From: Parasponia andersonii | Taxonomy: Eukaryota; Streptophyta; Magnoliopsida; Rosales; Cannabaceae | Assembly: GCA_002914805.1 (NCBI GenBank) | Contig: JXTB01000188.1 | Coordinates: 409,931-473,930, forward strand | DNA length: 64,000 nt | Direction of reading: 5' to 3' | Shown here: positions 25,186 to 36,440 of the stretch, piece after piece | Layout of the letters: the number at the start of each line of letters is the position of its first letter | Numbering within the stretch: the first letter of the stretch is position 1 | Notes under the pieces: generated by a model | What the model saw: the letters and a program-made list of their open reading frames with translations, nothing else | Databases searched by the model: none | Told to the model about the DNA's origin: nothing | Program-made: the position numbers and the translations under genes

Positions 25186-25825
25186 CTCATCAAAAATCGT
25201 ACTGCGGGGATCACGTTGCTTGCTGACGACCTGAGAAAACTTACGAAGAGGAAAGAGCTGAGCAGTAAAATGCTTACTAGCAGACCTCATCAAAAATCGT
25301 ACTACGGGGATCATGTTGCTTGCTGACAACCCGAGTAAATGTATGAAGAGGAAAGATCTGAGCAGTAAAATGCTTGCCAGCAGACCTCAAATCGTACTGC
25401 AGGGATCACGTCGCTCGTCGACGATCCGAGAAAACGTACGAAGAGGAAAGAGCTGCACAACCAAAAAACTTGCCAGCAGACCTTAAAAACGATCGTAGTA
25501 TAGGAATCATATCGTGCAATAAAATGCTTGCCGATGGCCCAAGAAAATGTACGAAGAGGAATGAGCTGTGCAACCAAAAACTTGCCAGCAGACCTCGAAA
25601 ATAATCATACTATGGGAATTACATCGTGCAATAAAACGCTTGTCGATGGCTCGAGAAAACGTACGAAGAATAATGAGTTGCATAACCAAGACTTACCAGT
25701 TGACCTTATCAAGAATCGTACAACGGGGATCACGTTGCTCGCCGACGACCTGAGAGGATGTGCGAAGGGTGAGAGGCCGCACGACGAAAACTTGCCACCA
25801 ACCCTCAAGGAATACCTTGCAAGAC
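25186..25825. repeat. Minisatellite 1 of element B (~100-bp unit, 6 copies)
   Basis: Units begin near 25186, 25286, 25385, 25480, 25591 and 25703. Each carries variants of AATCGTAC, GGGATCACGTTGCT, ACGTACGAAGAGGAA and CTTGCCAGCAGACCT in the same order. It lies between pol and the antisense gene, where Tat/Ogre elements are known to hold tandem arrays. Confidence 0.85.
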
Positions 25826-25847
25826 GGGAAAAGAGTTAGGCGATAAG

Positions 25848-26150
25848 ACCCCTCCCAGAAAACACCTTAGCTACATGCGAGCCAAAGGCAAGCGGGACTA
25901 GGGTCTGCCTGTAGGAAGCAGACCCTCCCAGAGAGCACCATAGTTGCGCGCGAGACAAAGGCAAGCGGAGCAAGGGTCTACCCGTTGGAAGCAGACCCTC
26001 TCCAAAGCACTTTAGCTGCACATGAGACGAAGGCAAATGGGGCCAGGGTCTACCCCTTGGAAGCAGACTCTCCCCAGTGACCGCCTTAGCTACGCAGGGA
26101 CTTGAAGTGAACAGAGCTAGGGCTTACCCATTGGAAGTAGGCCAATACAA
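25848..26150. repeat. Minisatellite 2 of element B (~75-bp unit, 4 copies)
   Basis: Four successive units share CACCTTAGCTAC-like starts, GACAAAGGCAAGCGG, then AGGGTCTACCC and TTGGAAGCAGACCCTC. The unit is unrelated to minisatellite 1, which ends just upstream. Confidence 0.85.
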
Positions 26151-26814
26151 AACCAAGCATGAAGACAAAAGTTAAAAGCAAACTCTGTTTACTATTGCCT
26201 AAAATACAAAACGCGTAGTCGATAGGGATGCGGACTCGGAGGCTCTATTTGTAAGAAGTAGGTCTTGGACGAACTCGGAGGGATACATCGAAGTGGTAAC
26301 GCCATATTTGCTCCCGATAAGAGCCGAGCCTGGGCCTTTTCCTCTGCAGCGACAGGTCCAAGCAGTGGTCGACCAACCCTTGGAGCTGGTTCCTGGCGCT
26401 GGTTCCTGGCACGTTCCCATTTGGTGTCGGATAAGTCTAGCCACACATGCGGGTCGAATTCTGCCAAGATAAGTCATAATAGAGGTTATACATTCTCAAA
26501 GCCGGATGAGCCAAAACTCACATCCTGATCTTCAGAGCTAATTTTGTCAATTATAGTATGGGAGGAATTCACTAAAAACTCCAAATCATATACGATTGAG
26601 CTAGACCCAGAGGTCGGCCGCACTACCGACAAGGGAATGGCATCGTATATGATGTCCGACTCTGACCATGTACGCGAGCACAAAAAAAAAAAAAAGAGGG
26701 GAATAAACATGAGAAAAATATGTTGTTTCTATTATTCAAAATAGTTGTTTATAACGAGGGTCAGCTTTACATAACACAGTTAGTACTTTACAAATACGCA
26801 AAAAGCGAGAGGCT

Positions 26815-29800
26815 CTAGTTACCTCCGACGAGTGGAGCGCTACTAGCTTCGGTGCTTGAACCAGCATCGGCAGAGAGCAGCGTACCGGAGTCAGAATCGT
26901 CGCTAGAAAAAACGACCGCGCCTGACCCTCCGCTAGTTAAGGCGCTAAGACCAGGCTGACCGCCCCGAACCTCTGTAGCTTGCTCTGGTAAACCGGAAGT
27001 AGGGACAATCTCTTTGGCAATAGAGGTAGATGTAAAGGGCCTGTCTTTTTCTTCGTCGAGCATATTTAGCATATCAACGGGGTACACGATGTTAATTTCA
27101 TCCCCTAACTGCTGCATATAGTGCCTAACGGAGTAATGGTCCCTCTCGATGCCTTTCTGCTCATTGAACAAGTCTGGCATTACTACCTCTGCATGGCCCT
27201 TGAATTCTCTATTCTCCCAGCCAGACCTGTAGCTCTCCGCAGAAAGGACATTCACTTGCCTCTGGTACCTTGTCTTTAGCTTCTCCGCATCCACCAGCCT
27301 ATCCCTCAGCACCGCTAGCCTTAGCTCCACTTGCCGCTGTGACAAGTCGATCAAAAGAATGTTAATATCGGCAAGTTCTTAACCGTGCTTGTGAGACAAC
27401 TCCGCATGAGCTCCCATCAATTTTCTGTGACCCAAGTAAAGATTTCAGTTTACCTCATTGGACTAATCGAGCCTATGCTGTAGGAAATGGGCCTCCAGTT
27501 TGGTTTTTGCCTCGGCTTTCCTCGCTTCTTTTGTATCGTCGATACCTCTATCATGAGCAATGAAAGCCAGCCTCACCTTTGCCCCTGCGTTCTGCAGCTC
27601 TTGCTCTTTGACCTTGAGCTCGGTTTGGGCCAGCCTGCTGGCCTCGGTTTGAGCCAACCTGTCAGCGTCTACTTTGGCCAACTTGGCGATCAGCTCCTCA
27701 CGCCTGACCCTCTCGACGCTCAGAGTATGAGCCACTACACTGCTAACCCTAGCCTCATCCAGGCTCCGATACAGGTCGAAGTCTGCCCTCAACGTGGCAA
27801 GGGTGACCTCGCTTTGCTCAGCCGTTGCAGCATGGGCATTCAACTCCCCGGTTAGCTCCCTGACGCGAGAGGAGTAGAAGGACTGGACGGTGGGTAGCTG
27901 CAGGATACAAGAAAACAAGATCAGTGTTCAGCAAATATGCCAAAAAATATAGAAGTGGCAGACAGATGAGCTAAACTTGCGCAATGCTGTGGCCAGCAAT
28001 AAGCTCAACAGTCTCCAGGGAGAGTGCCTCTAGCTCAAACTCTGCAGTTAGACCCTCTCCTTGGGCATTGTCCATGTCTGAAGAACGCGGCCCCACCTCG
28101 CTAACCGCGAGACGCCTTCTCCCTCCACCAGATGCACTATAGTAGCTTCTTTCGACGCTCCCAAAGTAGCACAGGTGAAGACAGTAGGAGGCAGTACGTC
28201 ACCGAGAGCACTTTTGGTGACAGTAGGGGGCGGCACATCCTCAACAGAATAAACTACAGTGACTACTGCTATATCGGCGGCTTCGGCTACCGCCCCCCTT
28301 GGAGCCCCGCCTGAATGTGATTTTTCGGTCTTATCTTGACCAACCCCCCTGACGGGTCACTGTGAGCAGACTTTCTCCTCCTTATGAGGGTCAGCGTAGC
28401 CTCGTCGTCATCGCTGTCAGAAGAGGGGGCAGCTCTGCCCCTCTTTTTTGTCGGGCTTTCCTTCCCTTTTCTTCCCTCGGGACCAGGGGAGGGGAAGACA
28501 GCCGAGATTTCAATCTTGAAGCCCCTCCGCTGAGCTCAGCAATCTCCCCACGGGGGCAGGCAGTGCCAGACCTTGCGCCCATCTTTGAACCGGAGTTGAG
28601 GGCAGACGAGGTCAGAGCAGCGGGTTTCTCGGGCAGGCTCAAAGGCGCCCTCTTGCTGTATACGACCTTTATGGCTGGCATCTCCCGAGTTGGGGGTCAG
28701 CTTGCCTCGGAAGAGGGGATCACATGTGTTTCACCACCGGGCACGAACAGGTCCTCCTAGTCATCATCCAAGCCTGTTCTTAGGATGACAACTCCTTGCC
28801 TCCTGGCTTCATCCTCCGAGAACACCACTAGATGCCAACCAGCGGGGACCTTGGAGTGAGCCTTGTGCACAGCGGCACTCCTCTTAACTGGGGAAGGGTC
28901 TGCCGAAGGGCCTGCTTCAGAACCTATAAAGAGCAAGCAACGTGGTTAGAATACAGCCATGACCTAACTGACGGAGCCCTAGGATGCAAAAATGAACTCA
29001 CCCTTAACCCTCTTGGGGGCAGCGATTTCCTCTCTATGAAGCTTGACACACTCCTCAGCCACGAGCCTCATCGCCTCTTATAGCTCGTGGCTAGTCAGTA
29101 CCACCAGGTCATTGAGACCCGCCAGCTGGCTCGAGGCCGTGATCTGACGACCTACCATGGCGATGTGACTCTGCTCATCTTGGTAGAATCGGTTCAGAGG
29201 CGAGGTGTCAAGCTGGCTCCGCAAGTGCTTTGTGATGACCCAGGTGTCCAGCGGGAAGAGTAGATATGAGACCATCCTAGGTATCATGTTCATCACTTGG
29301 GGATTCAGGATGGCCTGGATGTGTCGGCAATCTCTAGAGGACCCAAAGATGACGATCCCTTCTAGCTTCTTGAGCTGCCCAGCCGACAGTTACGGCTAAA
29401 AATTGCTTTCCTCCACAGAGGTTGCGGAAGGCAAAATATCATGAGTAATAACGGACGAGGTGTACAGAGGCCCAAAAAAATCACAACCTAGTACTTACTT
29501 TGCAGAAAAAGTGATGGAACTTGGAAGCGCTCCCCATTCACCCAAGGAGAGTACCATGCCCCACCGACAGCATACAGCCTAGAGTGGGAGTCCCATTGCT
29601 TATCCGACCTCGGCAAGCCCTAGAAAATATGGCGTCCGGGAGCGGCTAGAGGTAGAAAGTGGGGTAGGAGCTCTTTTTAGGGATGAAGGTGAGCTTGGAG
29701 GCATAAAAGACCACCTCTAGGTCGATATACATGTTAAGGAGAATTGACAGAGCAGAGAGCCCCATCAAGATCATGACCCTGTTAGCATTCAGCTGGATCG

Positions 29801-30040
29801 GGTGAATCCCTGTCAGAGCGAAGAACGGATGGGTCAGGGGAGGATGGGGAAACCGTAGCTATTCCAGGTGCCTCCTTCCTAAGATGATAGAGCCTTCGAG
29901 GGCAGAGGAGCGAAGGTACCGATCTGCGGGGCCCTCGACCCTTTGTAATGTAACTCCGTCAGGAAAGCAGAACTGCCTCCTCAGCAAGTCCAACTCTGAA
30001 TCCACAATGGGGCAGAAATTCTGATTCTGGTTTGAGGCCA
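26815..30040 (-). pseudogene. Antisense accessory gene of Tat element B
   Basis: Minus-strand frames in the same order as in element A: a Transposase_28-like N-terminal part starting with MASNQNQN near 30040, a Ser/Pro/acidic middle, a coiled coil (27463-27918 and 26815-27354) with KTRYQRQV and SYRSGWENREF, and an acidic tail with YMQQLGDEI. Gaps between frames may be introns or decay. Its position, between pol and the 3' LTR on the opposite strand, matches accessory genes described in Tat-lineage elements. Old and broken; molecular role unknown. Confidence 0.7.
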
Positions 30041-30380
30041 TCGTTTTGGATACGATCAAAAGGAGCAAAAGGTTCTAGCAAAGGGAAAATTTAGAGACCC
30101 TAAGATTTTAGAAAGCTAGAAGACTTGAAGAATTTGGTAAAGTAAGAAACGAGCGTAAACGCGATTTTTATAGAGGGGGAGTCGAAAAGTCCTCCTTGGA
30201 AAGGAACGGTGTGAGAAAGGCTGAAGCACTAGAATTTCAAAAATCTGAAAAGAATCGTGACATAGGATAGCATGCACTAGCATCAGTAATTGAGAAGAAA
30301 TGATGGTAAGGGGCCACGTATACCTCTCGAATTAAAGGACTGGAGATACGATTTCCCCATTTGATGGATACGAGTCTATC

Positions 30381-30401
30381 AAATAAGGAAATAGGGGTAG
30401 T
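30381..30401 (+). other. Polypurine tract of element B
   Basis: A purine-rich run (AAATAAGGAAATAGGGG) lies directly before the 3' LTR, at the place where plus-strand DNA synthesis is primed. Element A has the corresponding tract at 3084-3100. Confidence 0.7.
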
Positions 30402-31190
30402 TGTAGGGCCCGTTCCTAGATAACGTACCACATGGTCGATTAAGTGGTAGAGCAAGTCACAAAGGGGGCATGTCATCCGACGCATGTCGAGAGTAACCAT
30501 TTAAAAGTCACATGAGTCACACGTGAAACCGCATGGGCCCATGAGATGTCCGAGACCAGGGCTGAATCCATCCCAGACCCTGGACGGTTCGGCCCAATCC
30601 AGTTCTTGCCTCGATAGATGGGGGTCAGAAGTCTCGAGGGTCTTCCGCTAGAAGACCACAGGAGGCAACACGCTGCTCCAGACCTAGACAAAGCATTTAA
30701 TACGATCCTGGGTAGGGGCGCACATTGGGCAAACTGCCCTGACAAAACAGCAGTTTGTCAAAGTCTCGCTCCCGACAGGCCCGAGTCGTAGGGGACGGTG
30801 AAAAGTAGGCCACGATAATGCAAGGAAAATCACGGTAATCACGACCCGTGATCTCTAGAGTAAGTCATGGTGGGAAAAGGTACTCAATCCTGAGATTAAG
30901 AGCCGGAAAAAGCTCCCAGTTCTAGGATTATGTATATAAGCCTTGCTTCCCCCTCCAAAAAAAGAGATTAAGATTGACATATAAAACGAAAAACTAAATC
31001 TTTACTTCTCAGTCTCAGGGATAAACAGCTGACTTAAGCATCAGAGAGTCTTTGCAAGTGGCCACTCCCGCCTCTCTGACCCAACTTGAAGTAAAAAGCA
31101 CACTGGGATAACAAGGATACGTGGACAGTTAGTAGATATAACGTCCGCAGTTCAGAGACACGTGGATAGCTGACAAGAATCGTACCAACA
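30402..31190 (+). repeat. 3' LTR of element B
   Basis: This 789-bp LTR starts TGTAGGGCCCG and ends ACCAACA, followed by the target duplication ATATG. TATATAA lies near 30929. It is collinear with the 5' LTR, with a length difference of about 75 bp. Confidence 0.92.
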
Positions 31191-31195
31191 ATATG

Positions 31196-31456
31196 GACAT
31201 TAAATCAAGCAATTTCAAATTTATCAAATCAGCCGTAGAAGCCGAAAAAAGAGGGGGAGGATAGCCAACTAATTTAAAGGAAAATCTAAAGTAATGGGAA
31301 AATTTTCTATGCGAGTTGGAGTAGTATAAGATGTATGCACTCTTCAAATTTTGATTAGTTTTATGAATTGACCAGTTATTAATTTGGATTCTAGGTGAGA
31401 CCAAAAATTGAGGTCCTATAATTGCATTTCTCAAGGAATATTTGCACTCCACGTTA
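31196..31456. other. Short host spacer between element B and the Helitron
   Basis: About 260 bp of AT-rich sequence that is continuous with 18487-18887 once element B is removed. I see nothing else in it. Confidence 0.6.
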
Positions 31457-31539
31457 TCTATATATACTAAAGTAGTGCAGAAAATCACTGTACAAATAAT
31501 GTGAAACACTTTACAAATAATAATAGCTTTTTTTCGGCT

Positions 31540-31830
31540 TTTGTATGATGCGATTTGACTGTTTTGCCCTTGGTGTGTGGCCAGGAACGTTGTTAGGTTG
31601 GGGGTTTATAGGTAATTTCGCATGGGTTAAGGGGAGATGACCTGGATGTCCATTATTATGATTTTACCCTTAAGATTATTGTTGGATTTGTGTCTAGGTC
31701 TAGTTACTTGGTCTTTTCATGGTTGCCTTTTTTTTTTGGTTGTGATTTGACGAAATTACTCTGTGTTAGGCTAGGTTTTGGGTCATTTTGCTAAGGCTTT
31801 GGGTGCTGTGTTCGATATCTTCTGATCAAT
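31540..31830 (+). repeat. Helitron 5' module, copy 1
   Basis: This segment contains GATTTGACTGTTTTGCCCTT, TTTTACCCTTAAGATTA, TACTTGGTCTTTTCATGG, TGATTTGACGAAATTACTCT and TATCTTCTGATCAA in this order. The same words in the same order recur at 34280-34580. Confidence 0.65.
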
Positions 31831-32159
31831 TTCGTGTTTCTATCTCTCTCTCTTTCTCTCTTGAATGTCTTCTTTTTTTCTTCTCTCTTTGCTTTTTATG
31901 CCTAGTTCTCTCTCTTTATACAGTTCGTCTTTTCTATTCCTCTTTGAGATATGGTGTTTTTAGTTTTATTATTTGATTTGTATTTTTTTTTTGCTTCTAA
32001 ACTCTCAGTTTTTCTCTTCTTCTTTTGAGGTTTTTTTTCTGTATTCTACGGTCTTGATTATCTTTCTCTCTTTTTTTCATCTTATGTTTTTCGGTTTTCG
32101 GATAGTATGGATGTAATTTCTCTAGCATTTTCTTGTAATGAAACCCTGTCTTTTAACAT

Positions 32160-32181
32160 ATATATATATATATATATATAT
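32160..32181. repeat. (TA)n microsatellite
   Basis: About 22 bp of alternating TA in the T-rich leader of the Helitron. Confidence 0.9.
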
Positions 32182-32624
32182 TGGTGTAATATTCTTCATG
32201 TTTTGAATGATTTTTTAATTAAAATTTTTGTGTATTGATTATCTTTGGAGTTTATTTGCTCTTTATATAGTTTAGGTTTTTCAACTTGGGCTTAGGTTTT
32301 TTATTTAGGCTTTGGTTCCTACATATGGTTGTTTTTGGGTTTTTTGTTAGGCTTTCATTCCTACAGATTGTGTTTTTATCTTTCGGGTTCAATTTTTGTC
32401 AATGGGTCAATTAGACTCTTTTTTTGTTAGGCTTTGTGGCTTTGAGATTGGGCTTGGTTTTTTTGTTATTTTGGTTGGACTTTTTTGGTTATTAATTTGT
32501 TAATTATTTTATTTATTTAATTTCTTTGCAATATCTTGATATTGCCATTTTATTAGTTTTTTATTATAATTCTTAATAGAAATGTATAGATGATGTACAT
32601 GTGGATATATGTACTAATTTTGAG

Positions 32625-32821
32625 GCTAACTGGGGCTAGTTCAGTTGGTCCAAGATTTGAGGGATGTGTATGTGAGTTTCCAAGATTTGAGGGATGTGTA
32701 TGTGAGTTTGGGGAGTCAGGGGATCAAACCTTGGTAGAATGTATGTGTGTTATTTTCCTTTAAATTTATAGTAAGTGGTAGTCATTATTTAAGCCCCACT
32801 TTTTTTAAATTTTTTTTTAAA
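32625..32821 (+). mobile_element. tRNA-derived SINE inside the Helitron
   Basis: Flanked by a perfect 18-bp direct repeat, ATATGTACTAATTTTGAG (32607-32624 and 32822-32839). The head reads GGGGCTAGTTCAGTTGG, a tRNA A-box match, and GGGATCAAACCTTGG further on fits a B box. The unit ends in a T-rich tail (TTTTTTTAAATTTTTTTTT), a feature of Au-type plant SINEs. A 30-bp segment around CCAAGATTTGAGGG is present twice in tandem (32651-32709) between the boxes. The insertion is younger than the Helitron. Confidence 0.85.
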
Positions 32822-34279
32822 ATATGTACTAATTTTGAGATTCTTTTATATGTGTATTAGATTTCTAGAATATTTGCTAGAGCATTGTTAGATTATTTTC
32901 TATTTTTTAAATTATTTTTGCTTGATATTTGTTATATTTTTTAGATTTTTTTTATAGCAATGATATGTATCTCGTTGCTGTTGATGACATGTCTAATTGC
33001 ATTTATAATTTCAGTCCCATTCACACAAGTTCATTTAAGGTTATTCTGATATTTTTGTATTATTTCTGTTGGAAAAGAAAAAGAAAAAAGCAAAAAAAAA
33101 AAATTATAAAATAGTTTAAAATAGAGAAGAAAATTAAGGAAATGATTTTTTAGAATATATTTTTGGAGCTTTTCACATTATGAGATATCTCCTCTCTTTA
33201 TTATCTGTTTATCTCATGTATTGGTATTGAGTAAGTTTTTGACTTTTTTTCCTTTTCTTAAATATAGTTATTTTTATTACATGTACATTTTGGATATTGC
33301 CATGTGTAAAGTTTATTTTTTAATATTTTAGTATTTGTTTTATTATTTTCGTAGTATAAATATCCAAAATATTTACTATGTTGGTTATATCATGTTTACT
33401 CCTAGCTTTATCCCCGTTTACTATTACCTTTATCCTTATTTATTACTATCTTCATCATATTCATAGTTTATTGAGCTTGTATTTGTCTTCTTTTGCTGTA
33501 TTTATTTTGCCCTTATTGCCTTCTCTATTCTCTATATAATATCTATGTTTCTATAATTGGTTTGAAAAGGTTTTTTTGGAAATAATTCAGATATTGTTAT
33601 TCTTTACTATGTTATTTTATCTTCTTCTCAATTTGTCTTCATTCAAGTTATAATTATGTTTTGTTCTATTATATTAAATGTTTACATATATGCTTTCCTC
33701 TTTCATTCATTTATATCTATTCTATGTTTAATTCATATACTGCCAAAATATTTACTTCTTGATTGTTGCATTTAATATTATATACTATTCAAGTGTCTTA
33801 ATAAATTCTATTGCCTTTGAATTCAGTTATATGTCTTTACTTTATCAATTAATAGACACTGTTTGTTCTCTATTTATCCTGTTTGGATGTTTATGTTTTT
33901 CTTTTCGTATAAGATAGTTTAAATTGTTTAGACATTTATTTTGATATTTATGTGTTTAATGTGTTTGTGATATTTGTCTTTTTCTTGGATCTTTTTATCC
34001 AGCCTCTGATTTCTCTCCTTTTTGTCTCTATTAAGTGTGTTTGTGTATTTTATAAAGTATATCTATTCCTTATTTTGTTTCTTTCTCTCTAAATTATTTT
34101 TATTTATTCTTTCTTTTTTCCTTTTTCTCCCCCTTTTATTTAATACTATTTTATTCTTTTGATTATATTTTATATATATTTGGCGATGATGATCATGTTT
34201 TTCTTATCATATAGATTAATATATTAACTACTCAAAATATTGCTGATGGATATTATTATTCTCTAATAAACTTGATTTA

Positions 34280-34580
34280 CACATGTGGCCTGATTTTATG
34301 ACTCTGCCCTTAGACCATTTGTCGAAGTAGATGTTGGATGACAGCTCTTTAGATAATTATGTTTCAGTTATGTGCTGTAAATTTGTTGTTACGGTTTTGC
34401 CCTTAAGATTACCCTTGGGGTTTATGAACATGTATGGTTATTTGGTCTTTTCACTTTTACTTTTTTGTGATTTGACTAAATTACTCTATTTTCTTTACAT
34501 TCAGGTTAGGGATTTGCTTTGGCTTTTTTATCATTTCTCTTGCCCTTTGGCCATTCCATTGGATATCCACTGATCAAGCC
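34280..34580 (+). repeat. Helitron 5' module, copy 2
   Basis: A diverged direct repeat of 31540-31830 sharing CTGCCCTTAGACC, GTTTTGCCCTTAAGATTA, TTATTTGGTCTTTTCA, TGATTTGACTAAATTACTCT and ATATCCACTGATCAAG. It could be the 5' part of a second Helitron or an internal duplication. Confidence 0.6.
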
Positions 34581-36099
34581 TTTGTACCGTTTTGATATTT
34601 CTCTGTCTACCGTCCATTTTTATAACCATTGTTCACGTAGTACTTTTTGGCCAGTCTTATGTGATAATTCTATGATCTTATTTTTGTTACTCAATTAATA
34701 TAATATATATGGCAGATTTTATTCATATATAGATAATGCTTCATGTGTTTATCTAATTGCCCGAAATATTTTACTTTTTTTATGAATAAAAAACTATTTC
34801 TCAAGTAGTTAGATGAACACCTAAAAATATATTCTTTCATAAATTTGTCATATATTGATGATACCTGATATATCTGAGCCAACTCTTATATATATTTATG
34901 TACTTATTTAAATATTTTTTATATGTATATATTATATAATTATGTCGGAAATAAAAAATTAGTTATATTTGATTGGCGGGCGATTTTGCTACTTTCATTT
35001 GTTGCTTTTATTGATATAGAGAAGGATAAAGATTTTATTATAGACAGAGACAATGGAAGAAGAAAAAAAGATTGTAATTTAATTAGATATATAATTATTG
35101 AAGATATCTTATTTTGATTATGTACTTAATTTTGTATTCATTATATGTATGATTTAATACCTTGTATAATTAAAGCGAAGGACTTTTATTTTTTATTTAA
35201 TCAAGGTATTGTATTTGAAGTTTGATTATAATTATATTGAATAATAATATAAAAATGTCAATAGCTTAATTAGCTCATATTCTTAATTATATAATTAGAG
35301 TATGCAATTTTAATTCAAAAAAGGGCAAAAACAGAGCCATATTAAGAATCTAGAAAGAAAATAGAATAAGATTTAATAATATAAAAATTTTCAACATTTA
35401 TGTGTTATCCCTAGGATTTGATTATCATCTGTCTTGGATAATAAAATAGAAATATCAACGAATAATAAAATAGAAATATCACCAATTGAAATAATTAATA
35501 TGCCAAAATATATATACATGAAAGACATAATTTCAATCGGAAAAAAATACAGTAAGAGCGATATTAGAAAAGTAGAAAAAAAAAGGTGATAGTAGTAGCA
35601 TATTTTAAATAAATAATATACATTCGTAACTCAATTATTTTATATATAAATAATGACGTTATGTTATTCCATAAGTTTTTTTGATAAGGAAATATCAACA
35701 TAATATCATCTTTTTTTTATTCTTTTAATTTGATAAGATATAGAATAATGTCAAGAGATTTTTTCTCGTCAAGATACCAGCATAAATATCATTATCATTG
35801 TCTTCTAAATAAAGACTTTGAATTTAGTCATGATGATAACTCAGATTATCAATGTAGGGATTCCAGTATGGTATCAAAAAATATTCATTGATCAAGGCTC
35901 TTCCCGATGTCAAATTTCACAAATTTTGAAAAATATTCCCTTTATTCAACAGAACCATTGACCTCTACTAACTCCAACACACCGAGTAATTTTTTTATAT
36001 CTTACGTAAGAATAAAAAAAATTATTATTATAAATTAAATCCTTTATACATTTTCTCACTTTTAGTTTCTATTCAATACTATATTACAGGTAATATTAA

Positions 36100-36392
36100 T
36101 GAATATCACAATCACGAAGATTGTTCTTGCGTCTATAAATATTACGGTGCATCTTTTTGGTTTGATGATTCTACGAAAAGAACTTATCCACCAAAATACA
36201 ATCTATGTTGTAAAGATGGAAAAATTAAACTTCTTCTATTAAAAAATTCTCCTCCAATATTAGATCAATTACTTGATTATTATGGAGAACCCATAAGTAC
36301 ACATTTTTGAAAAAATATCTGAACCTTTAATTCTATGTTTGCTTTTACATTTTTTGGAGAAAATATAGAACAAAATGCAAAATATTCACATA

Positions 36393-36440
<48 letters not shown>

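Larger units (their letters stand above)
18893..31190 (+). mobile_element. Tat-lineage Ty3/Gypsy LTR retrotransposon (element B), full length, decayed
   Basis: A 12.3-kb element with two LTRs and a perfect 5-bp target duplication ATATG (18888-18892 and 31191-31195). Order on the plus strand: 5' LTR, primer site just after the LTR, gag, protease, reverse transcriptase with YIDD, RNase H, a second RNase H of the archaeal type, integrase, two minisatellite arrays, an antisense gene, purine tract, 3' LTR. The second RNase H domain, the repeat-rich 3' spacer and the extra gene after pol are hallmarks of the Tat/Ogre lineage. Eyeballed LTR differences of roughly 8-12 per cent, mostly transitions, suggest an insertion several million years old. 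The element is broken, with many breaks (more than ten by my reading), and cannot be active. Confidence 0.93.
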
